NCBI GenBank assembly: GCA_016209785.1
Contig: JACQVM010000283.1
Coordinates: 1-5,274 of the forward strand
Source of the DNA: Candidatus Melainabacteria bacterium
GTDB taxonomy: Bacteria; Cyanobacteriota; Vampirovibrionia; Obscuribacterales; Obscuribacteraceae
DNA length: 5,274 bases
Direction: 5' to 3'
Shown here: piece by piece, positions 1 through 4,972 of the stretch
Numbering within the stretch: position 1 is the first letter of the stretch
Layout: every line of letters begins with the position of its first letter
The notes under the pieces: generated by a model
Database searches by the model: none
What the model was told of the DNA's origin: nothing
Seen by the model: the letters and a program-made list of their open reading frames with translations, nothing else
Made by a program: the position numbers and the translations under genes

Positions 1-465
1 CAGAATGTAACCATCAGAGCGGATTATGACGCCGGATCCAGAGCCGTGACTCTGGAACTTCTTAGGAGCAGGACTTTCTTCAAACTGCTCCATGCCCGGT
101 CCAAAAAAGAACTGAAAGCCGCCAAAAGGGTGTCCAAAGTGAAACGGTGAATCTGGGATAGTAATACTGGTGCTGGTGTCTATATTTACTACGGCAGGGG
201 CTGTCTTTTCGGCAATATCGGCTATGGTGGACCCACCAAGGGCCAATTGTGAGTTCAATCTGCTGATGTCACTGCCCGGCGCAGGTAAAGAAGATTTCAC
301 TGGAGCAGGGTTGCTTTCAAGGCTTTTGAGTTGAGTTGGTCGAAAATATTGACCTGTCCAAAAGCCTAGTGTGCATGCAAGTGCTAAGCCAACTAACCAA
401 AACAAGCATTTGCTCACGTGTTTTTTTGACGTGACTTTTAATTTGTCACTCGTTGGTGTATCCAT
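1..465 (-). CDS. HtrA/Deg-family serine protease, N-terminal part (cut by left window edge)
   Basis: The 155 residues visible form the N-terminus of a trypsin-like HtrA/DegP/DegQ protease, an envelope quality-control enzyme that degrades misfolded proteins. Residues about 20-38 (CLFWLVGLALACTLGFWTG) follow a Lys-rich start and look like a membrane anchor or uncleaved signal. A Pro/Ser-rich linker leads to the protease domain, which opens with IAEKTAPAVVNID (residues 81-96), the usual HtrA entry motif. A Phe/Gly-rich insert follows (about 107-128), resembling the flexible LA loop of DegP. Then comes GSGSGVIIRSDGYIL (141-155), which in the family immediately precedes TNNHV with the catalytic His. 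The His, Asp and Ser and any PDZ domains lie outside the window, so activity cannot be judged. The ATG at 465 is the first start after an in-frame TAA, but no clear Shine-Dalgarno is seen. The gene sits 93 bp downstream of the YkgJ-like gene on the same strand, so co-transcription is possible. Family assignment is strong; the exact paralogue (degP, degQ, degS) cannot be chosen. Confidence 0.9.
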   Translation of the reverse strand, partial: MDTPTSDKLKVTSKKHVSKCLFWLVGLALACTLGFWTGQYFRPTQLKSLESNPAPVKSSLPAPGSDISRLNSQLALGGSTIADIAEKTAPAVVNIDTSTSITIPDSPFHFGHPFGGFQFFFGPGMEQFEESPAPKKFQSHGSGSGVIIRSDGYIL

Positions 466-558
466 TCTAGTTTAAGAGAGGCAACCCATTGGCGTTCTTA
501 TTGTTGTTAATACATAATAGCGCGAACGTCCTAGAGTAAACTAGATAAATGAATCTTG

Positions 559-1782
559 CTAGGATGCTAAAAACAAAATTCGTTGCATGCGCTCAGGGCT
601 AGTAAGCAAGACTTCTAGAATTACAGTTGACTCCTGGGAGAGGCTTATTTGTGTTAACCTTCGTTCAAGAGTCCTGACAATTTCTAACGTTTCTAAAAAG
701 CTTGGTTTTGCTTGTGGATGCGTTAAAGCTAAGAGCTTAAGTTTTAGTCTAACCAGGACAATTAGCACCACAAGATGGTGCATGCCAGCAAGAATGCTTA
801 AGTTTGCAAAGCCAGCCCCAAAGTAGAGCTTGGCAAATACCCGACAGTAAATGAAGCGCCATAAAAGATCTTCGCTGTCTTGATCAAGTTCTCCAAGAGC
901 CAAATCCTTTAGCTCTTGAAAGCTGCCTGTTTTGCCGCTGGAATTGAGACGCACCGTCTCTGGTGGTTCAATCAAGCTTTGTAGGAGAGTCCGGGAGTTA
1001 AGGTCGGTTGGCTGATTAGCAAAGACATCATCTGGAAGATAAAGATGAAACAGGTAATTGATCAAAACTTGATCAATTACTTTTGTACGAGCCTTTACGG
1101 GAGGAAGTTTTTCTAGGTTGATTTCACGAGGAAGCACATTGACTAGATAATGACTTAATTCAGCTAGCGTCTTATCTATTTGCTTAGGACCCCCGACCTT
1201 GATTAAGCGCAACAACTCTTGATCAAGGTGCATGTATTCATTCCAGGCAAGAGGATATCCATCTATTAGTTGGATGTTGGACCAGTTCATTGAAAGCCCA
1301 GGAAACAACCGGCAAAAAAGGTCCCATTTTTGCCTCAATAGCTCAGTCTGCTCTGTTAGCGCTTGCCCAGAATTCAATAGCACGCCGGTGCTGGCAAAGC
1401 TTAAGTAGGTGTAGACACCTGATGGTGTTTGATTAAAGGTGTATGGGAAAAGTTGACACATGGCCGGCTTTGTTTGAGGACCATATTGCTGGTGAAGCCA
1501 ACATTGATTTTCTTGTGTCAAAAACTTACATTTTCCATCTTGACGTTTTTCCAGAGTGTGCGTAAACACATTAAGCTTGGGATCATTGCTATGAAGTGGA
1601 CGAAACAGTTGGTTGGATAACGTTGCTGGTTGTAGTTCACTGTAACTTAAACTAGATAAGCTAAGATGATCAGTATTAGTAATGGGTACTGGCCACATCA
1701 AGCAGCAATTACCGCAGCCAGTGCAATCAAAATTAATGCCTTCAGGTATGTGAATTTCCTTCATGAGCCTCAACGGCAACAT
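559..1782 (-). CDS. YkgJ/FliB-like cysteine-cluster protein
   Basis: This 407-residue protein has the signature of the YkgJ (UPF0153) family, a putative Zn/Fe-chelating cysteine cluster shared with FliB, the flagellin lysine N-methylase. The motif FDCTGCGNCC gives Cys20, 23, 26 and 27. It is followed by CKFL (Cys85), Cys94 in NQCWLH, and KPAMCQLFPYTF (Cys109), which matches the family's C..Y..RP..C..YPF ending. The cluster probably binds a metal or an iron-sulfur centre. The region after residue 130 is helical and unrecognised, with a hydrophobic stretch at about 323-352 (GFANLSILAGMHHLVVLIVL) that could be a buried helix or a membrane segment. At 407 residues it is longer than the minimal YkgJ domain and nearer FliB-type proteins, but no flagellar gene is nearby, so methylase activity is not supported here. 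An alternative start is Met7 at 1764 (MKEIHIPEG), preceded by GAGG only 3 nt away; neither start has a good ribosome-binding site. The gene is divergent from the caspase gene. Confidence 0.85.
   Translation of the reverse strand: MLPLRLMKEIHIPEGINFDCTGCGNCCLMWPVPITNTDHLSLSSLSYSELQPATLSNQLFRPLHSNDPKLNVFTHTLEKRQDGKCKFLTQENQCWLHQQYGPQTKPAMCQLFPYTFNQTPSGVYTYLSFASTGVLLNSGQALTEQTELLRQKWDLFCRLFPGLSMNWSNIQLIDGYPLAWNEYMHLDQELLRLIKVGGPKQIDKTLAELSHYLVNVLPREINLEKLPPVKARTKVIDQVLINYLFHLYLPDDVFANQPTDLNSRTLLQSLIEPPETVRLNSSGKTGSFQELKDLALGELDQDSEDLLWRFIYCRVFAKLYFGAGFANLSILAGMHHLVVLIVLVRLKLKLLALTHPQAKPSFLETLEIVRTLERRLTQISLSQESTVILEVLLTSPERMQRILFLAS
1054..1080. repeat. Perfect 12-bp inverted repeat with 3-bp spacer inside the YkgJ-like gene
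   Basis: The arms GTAATTGATCAA (1054-1065) and TTGATCAATTAC (1069-1080) are exact reverse complements separated by AAC. Each arm contains the 8-bp palindrome TTGATCAA, which occurs twice more in the same gene (880-887 and 1219-1226, both as CTTGATCAAG). The repeat lies in coding sequence, encoding VIDQVLINY on the minus strand. Its existence is directly visible; a role as a protein-binding site or RNA hairpin is unproven. Confidence 0.8.
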
Positions 1783-1799
1783 ACAGACACCAAGAAGCT

Positions 1800-1807
1800 A
1801 GTATAAA
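1800..1807. promoter_or_regulatory. Overlapping -10-like boxes of a probable bidirectional promoter
   Basis: The intergenic sequence AGTATAAA reads TATAAA on the plus strand (1802-1807) and TATACT on the minus strand (1805-1800), each matching five of six bases of the sigma70 -10 consensus. Starts about 7 bp downstream would give a leader of roughly 20 nt for the caspase gene and 11-29 nt for the YkgJ-like gene, depending on its start codon. Neither side has a recognisable -35 at 16-18 bp, so the call rests on the -10 boxes and on the need for two promoters in about 50 bp. Confidence 0.35.
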
Positions 1808-1825
1808 CACTATCAACCGACTCGC

Positions 1826-1834
1826 GAGGTGATC
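1826..1834 (+). promoter_or_regulatory. Ribosome-binding site of the caspase-TPR gene, fixes start at 1835
   Basis: GAGGTGATC is a nine-base perfect complement to the 3' end of bacterial 16S rRNA (GATCACCTC). Its GAGG core lies 5 nt before the ATG at 1835. This favours that ATG over the in-frame GTG at 1829, which lies inside the binding site. The site overlaps an 8-bp palindrome, CTCGCGAG (1821-1828). Confidence 0.8.
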
Positions 1835-4318
1835 ATGCCTACAAGAGCCAGCATAGGCAAAAATTTCTGGCTTGTCTGTTTGGCAATGAGTATTTTTTGG
1901 TCAGGACTGCTCATAACCAGACAGGAAACAATGGCTGCCAAGTTACCTGTCGGCGGCGCTGTAACTGCTATTGGTGATAAATGGGCTGTTGTTATTGGAG
2001 TTGGCCAATTTGCTGATTCTAAAGTACCGACGCTCAAGTATTCTGCCAAGGACGCCAAGGACTTCTATGATTATCTGACAGACCCTACTGCCGGTCGATT
2101 CTCAAAAGATCATGTGAAGCTTCTTGTTAACGAGGAAGCTACAAAAGTCAACATAATGGATGTCATTGGCGACTCGTTTTTGCCTCATGCAGCAATGCCT
2201 GATGACCTGGTTGTAATTTATGTATCTACACACGGATCGCCTGCCGGTGCTGATATCCGGGGTGTTAATTACATTGTTGCGTACGATACGTTAGCCAGCA
2301 AACTATTTGCTACCGGCATAGAAATGAAGCAATTGCTCCGTATGATTAAAGAGCGTGTTCACACAAATCGCATCTTGCTTGTGATGGACACTTGTTACAG
2401 CGGTGCAGGCGCGCACGAAGGACACAAAGGGCTAACTCGCTCCAACATAAATGCCCATGAAGTAGCTCAGGGCATTGGCAGTCTGGTGATCACCTCAAGC
2501 TCGCCAGATGAGCGGTCCTGGGAATCAGACAACTTGCAGAATAGCTACTTTACCAGGCACCTCATTGAGTCACTAAAAGCAAACAACGGTCTTATGCCCA
2601 TCGATAAAGCTTTTAACTTCATGCGCCAAAAGGTGCAAAGTGAGGTCTTGAAAGATAAAGGTGAGCTGCAGACGCCAGTTATGTCTGGGGTGTTTGCTGG
2701 ACCATCGTTGGTGCTTGGTTTGCCGCCCACACTTACCAGATCAGCACCACAGTTGATATCTTTGCCAATAGCTACGCCAGGAGCTATACCCAGGCAAGTT
2801 GGTGGGGACTTAGCCTCTTATGCTGGGCACATGAGATTAGCTAGCAAGCTTATAGATGAGCATAAACTTTGGGATGCAGCTCATGAACTTGAAAAGGCAA
2901 CAGCACTTAATCCTGGATCAGTTGAAGGTTACATAGTTCTAGCAGATGTTTATGACTCCCAGGGGCGTTGTTTAGAGTCTTTAGAAGCTGCCAAACGTTC
3001 TGTCATTAATGATAAAGACTCATCCCGTGCACATGAGAGGCTAGGCAGGGCATATTTGCGTACTGGCTTGCCAACAGATGCTTTACGTCAAGCGCAGGTA
3101 GCTGTGACCCTTGATCCCGGTAATTCTTTGGCACACAATCTTTTGGGATATATCCAAGAGCATAAGTTCAACCGCATAGACCAAGCGGAGCAAGAGTACC
3201 GAAAGGCCCTTGAGATTAATAGTCTTAATGTGCGGGCACTAGTTAACTTTGGGCTTTTGCTAGAGTCTCAAGGCTTAAATTTAGACCAGGCTGAGGCTTA
3301 CTTTCGTAAGGCTGTTGAAAGCGATCAAGATGACTGGGAAGCTCACTTTGCTTTGGCTCACCTTCTATACAAGCACAGGAGCAACTTTGCCGAGGCTGAG
3401 CAGGAGATACGTAAAGCCATTGAACTGGATCCTGCAAATTCTTTACTGCATAGTGAGTATGGAAACATCCTGGCTGCCAGCAAAAGCAAATATCTAGAAG
3501 CTGAAGGACAACTGCGTAAGGGTGTTGAGCTTGCTCCGGATAAAGGACAAGCACATTTTATGCTGGCTGTTTTCCTTGCCGATCGTGTGGGCAGAGTAGA
3601 TGAAGCTGAAAAAGAGTTTCGCAAAGCTATTGAGTTGGATGGCCAACTTGATGAGGCACGAGTTGGTTTAGGCAATCTTTTAATTGCCTACCGTAAAGTT
3701 TACGATGAGGCTGATAATCAATTCCGCAAAGCCTTAGCCATAAATCCAAAAAATGCATCGGCACATGCTGGTATTGCGCTGGTTTATGTGGACTTGTATA
3801 AAAACTGCCCGGGTGCAGAATCAGAGCTGAGAAAGGCGATACAGCTTGACAGTAGCTATGGACTTGCTCACTATCGACTAGGCGTACTTCTGTCTACTTG
3901 TTTTCGCCGCTTTGACGAAGCCAAGCAAGAATTTGAGAAAGCTATAGTAGCTAATCCAACAGATGCGCAGTCTCACTACCGGTTAGGCCAACTTCTAGCA
4001 GAACATTACAAGCTATATGGTGAAGCCGTTGAGGAATTCCACAAGGCACTAGCCCTTGATCCTAGCAACTCACACATACATACAACTTTAGGTGGTATTT
4101 TAACTAATCACTATAAGAAACATAAGGAAGCCGAAAAATCTTTCCGTAAAGCTATTGAGTTAAATGCTGGCGATTCGGAGGCACACTTTCGCCTGGGTGT
4201 TCTTTTAATTGAGCGTCTGGGTGCTAGGCGTGCTGGCGAGGCTGAGCTCAGCAAAGCCCATGATCAAGACGCAACCAATGAAGAGTTCAATAAAGCTTTT
4301 GAGAGGTATGTACGCTAA
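1835..4318 (+). CDS. Exported caspase-like (peptidase C14) protease with C-terminal TPR array
   Basis: The protein has 827 residues counted from the ATG at 1835. Residues 1-35 look like a signal peptide or anchor: Arg4 and Lys9, a hydrophobic core FWLVCLAMSIFWSGLLI (11-27), and a possible cleavage near TMA-AK. Residues about 49-297 form a caspase-fold C14 domain. It opens with KWAVVIGVGQF and has YSAKDAKDFYDYL, the catalytic His133 in VVIYVSTHGSP, and the catalytic Cys187 in the classic ILLVMDTCYSGAG. SSSPDERSWES and SYFTRHLIESL follow, typical of bacterial caspase-like proteins. The His/Cys dyad is intact, so it should be an active cysteine peptidase. A Pro-rich linker (about 298-328) leads to 14 TPR-like units running to the C-terminus, a protein-binding solenoid that may recruit substrates or partners. 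The location is probably extracytoplasmic. It is the only gene in its transcription direction here. Substrate and trigger are unknown: bacterial relatives are linked to stress, cell death or regulated processing, but nothing in the sequence decides this. Confidence 0.93.
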   Translation: MPTRASIGKNFWLVCLAMSIFWSGLLITRQETMAAKLPVGGAVTAIGDKWAVVIGVGQFADSKVPTLKYSAKDAKDFYDYLTDPTAGRFSKDHVKLLVNEEATKVNIMDVIGDSFLPHAAMPDDLVVIYVSTHGSPAGADIRGVNYIVAYDTLASKLFATGIEMKQLLRMIKERVHTNRILLVMDTCYSGAGAHEGHKGLTRSNINAHEVAQGIGSLVITSSSPDERSWESDNLQNSYFTRHLIESLKANNGLMPIDKAFNFMRQKVQSEVLKDKGELQTPVMSGVFAGPSLVLGLPPTLTRSAPQLISLPIATPGAIPRQVGGDLASYAGHMRLASKLIDEHKLWDAAHELEKATALNPGSVEGYIVLADVYDSQGRCLESLEAAKRSVINDKDSSRAHERLGRAYLRTGLPTDALRQAQVAVTLDPGNSLAHNLLGYIQEHKFNRIDQAEQEYRKALEINSLNVRALVNFGLLLESQGLNLDQAEAYFRKAVESDQDDWEAHFALAHLLYKHRSNFAEAEQEIRKAIELDPANSLLHSEYGNILAASKSKYLEAEGQLRKGVELAPDKGQAHFMLAVFLADRVGRVDEAEKEFRKAIELDGQLDEARVGLGNLLIAYRKVYDEADNQFRKALAINPKNASAHAGIALVYVDLYKNCPGAESELRKAIQLDSSYGLAHYRLGVLLSTCFRRFDEAKQEFEKAIVANPTDAQSHYRLGQLLAEHYKLYGEAVEEFHKALALDPSNSHIHTTLGGILTNHYKKHKEAEKSFRKAIELNAGDSEAHFRLGVLLIERLGARRAGEAELSKAHDQDATNEEFNKAFERYVR
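3131..4285 (+). repeat. Eleven tandem 35-residue TPR-like units (105-bp period) in the caspase-TPR gene
   Basis: Residues 433-817 split without remainder into 11 units of exactly 35 residues. Each has the pattern AH..LG.LL.......EAE.EFRKAIELDP. The RKA-type triplet recurs every 35 residues (second residue at 457, 492, 527, 562, 597, 632, 667, 702, 737, 772, 807). Canonical TPRs are 34 residues. Here 12 rather than 11 residues separate the Gly8 and Ala20 equivalents, so the extra residue lies toward the end of helix A or in the A-B turn. Three units before this array (about 330-432) keep the 34-residue spacing. Codons differ between copies, so these are old diversified repeats rather than recent DNA duplications. 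Confidence 0.9.
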
Positions 4319-4668
4319 AGCTGATAAGCAAATATGGCTATTTGCCTTGCTAAAAGCTGCCGAGGAGCATAAACACGTTGTCTTTTCAATAATGGTTTGA
4401 GTCGTTCTCTTAGACGATTGTCGCAGACTACCCTTCTGGTGCCCGAAGTTCTTAGCTGATCTTCCTGAACCCGTTCATACTGCTCACGCATGGCACGCAA
4501 CCGGCTCAGATCAGTCTTAGACGTGCTGCCTTTGCCGACAGGAGTTGAGCTTGTTGTGCTACCAACCAAAGCTATCATGAGCTGCCCCCAGAAAGAGGGA
4601 CCCTTCGTGCAGTTGTCTTTCACTGGTTCTTTGGTAGTGGTTGGTGCAGGTGCTAGTGAAATTGCCAT
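4315..4668 (-). CDS. Small hypothetical protein, basic C-terminus
   Basis: A 117-residue protein that I do not recognise. The N-terminal third is Ala/Pro/Thr-rich with a short hydrophobic stretch (FWGQLMIALVG, about 27-37) that is too short for a confident membrane span. A Ser/Thr/Gly-rich linker follows, then a charged, probably helical C-terminal half rich in Arg (SRLRAMREQYERVQEDQLR and RLRERLKPLLKRQR) that could bind nucleic acid or form a coiled coil. There are two cysteines and no metal motif. The start is well supported: AAAGGAG lies 8 nt before the ATG, and a good promoter lies about 115 bp upstream. The gene converges on the caspase-TPR gene and their stop codons share 4 bp. A 66-codon frame on the opposite strand (4490-4690) lacks comparable signals. 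Reality as a gene is likely; function is unknown. Confidence 0.7.
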   Translation of the reverse strand: MAISLAPAPTTTKEPVKDNCTKGPSFWGQLMIALVGSTTSSTPVGKGSTSKTDLSRLRAMREQYERVQEDQLRTSGTRRVVCDNRLRERLKPLLKRQRVYAPRQLLARQIAIFAYQL

Positions 4669-4676
4669 GGTGGATG

Positions 4677-4683
4677 CTCCTTT
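4677..4683 (-). promoter_or_regulatory. Ribosome-binding site of the 117-residue protein
   Basis: On the minus strand AAAGGAG stands 8 nt upstream of the ATG at 4668. It is the strongest classical Shine-Dalgarno in the window apart from that of the caspase gene, and it is the main evidence that this small gene is translated. Confidence 0.75.
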
Positions 4684-4722
4684 AATCTAGTCCACTTACA
4701 ACAAAGACTGGCTCACAACAAA

Positions 4723-4775
4723 CTCCGGTGGCTCTTGGTGCCACTTAAATAATCAAGGATGTTTAAAACTCGGAG
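4723..4775 (-). other. Possible structured 5' leader of the small gene
   Basis: The predicted transcript of the small gene has a leader of about 107 nt. In it GTGGC (4744-4740) can pair with GCCAC (4732-4728) around a 7-nt loop, and CTCCG (4775-4771), almost at the predicted 5' end, can pair with CGGAG (4727-4723) directly adjacent to the inner stem. The stems are only 5 bp each and do not match a riboswitch class I recognise, so a regulatory role is tentative. Confidence 0.3.
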
Positions 4776-4781
4776 CCGCGC

Positions 4782-4810
4782 ATATTAACAGTTTCTCACG
4801 GTTCTATCAA
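4782..4810 (-). promoter_or_regulatory. Sigma70-type promoter for the small gene
   Basis: On the minus strand TTGATA (4810-4805) and TAATAT (4787-4782) are separated by exactly 17 bp, the optimal spacing. The -35 matches five of six consensus bases and the -10 four of six. The predicted start is near 4775, giving a leader of about 107 nt before the ATG at 4668. Confidence 0.55.
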
Positions 4811-4818
4811 GGCTGATA

Positions 4819-4854
4819 ATAAGTTTGACAGTAATTCTGTATTGCCAAACTTAT
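4819..4854. promoter_or_regulatory. 9-bp perfect inverted repeat overlapping promoter-like boxes (candidate operator)
   Basis: ATAAGTTTG (4819-4827) and CAAACTTAT (4846-4854) are exact reverse complements. Between them ACAG (4828-4831) and CTGT (4837-4840) form a smaller inverted pair. The left arm overlaps a perfect -35 box TTGACA (4825-4830) and the right arm overlaps TATAAA (4852-4857), but the spacer is 21 bp, longer than the normal 16-18. Arm centres are 27 bp apart. It sits between two divergent genes, upstream of the small gene's own promoter, which suits a regulator-binding site. A hairpin in RNA is an alternative. No U-tract follows, so it is not an intrinsic terminator. Confidence 0.45.
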
Positions 4855-4921
4855 AAACAGCACGTCATGAGAAGGCTAAGAGTTTGCCAAGTCCTGATGG
4901 ATCTGGCGTTTGAATAAAACA

Positions 4922-4961
4922 GGTATTTAGGTGGGTATATATTTACCGTCCGGTATTTAGG
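4922..4961 (+). repeat. Direct repeat GGTATTTAGG, two copies 30 bp apart
   Basis: GGTATTTAGG occurs at 4922-4931 and 4952-4961. The 30-bp period is close to three helical turns, which would put both copies on the same DNA face. Between them is an imperfect palindrome, GGTATATATTTACC (4934-4947), containing a -10-like TATATA (4936-4941). The position just upstream of the right-hand gene suggests paired regulator sites, but no regulator is known from this window. Confidence 0.45.
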
Positions 4962-4972
4962 ATGGACTACAA

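Noticed and set aside
511..540. Possible minus-strand promoter for htrA (TTTACT with TATGTA or TATTAT)
   Set aside because: The spacing is 15 bp for the better -10 and the other -10 matches poorly. The gene may instead be read from the upstream YkgJ-like gene.
529..564. Inverted pair TCCTAG/CTAGGA at the end of the YkgJ-like gene, considered as a terminator
   Set aside because: The stem is only 6 bp with a 24-nt loop and no T-run.
587..826. Plus-strand open frame of 79 codons
   Set aside because: It lies antisense inside the YkgJ-like gene, whose cysteine motifs and length show that the minus strand is coding. It has no ribosome-binding site and no recognisable motif.
1813..2058. Minus-strand open frame of 81 codons
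   Set aside because: It is antisense to the signal peptide and the start of the caspase domain, and its composition is unremarkable.
3243..3675. Two overlapping minus-strand open frames of just over 100 codons (3243-3554 and 3358-3675)
   Set aside because: They are antisense to the TPR array. Periodic codon composition keeps antisense frames open, and the plus-strand repeats are clearly the real coding sequence.
4328..4345. Hairpin GCAAATA-TGGC-TATTTGC just after the caspase-TPR stop, considered as a terminator
   Set aside because: The 7-bp stem is AT-rich and has no following T-run on either strand, and it lies in the coding end of the small gene.
4490..4690. Plus-strand open frame of 66 codons
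   Set aside because: It is opposite the 117-residue gene, which has the strong Shine-Dalgarno and a promoter. This frame has neither.
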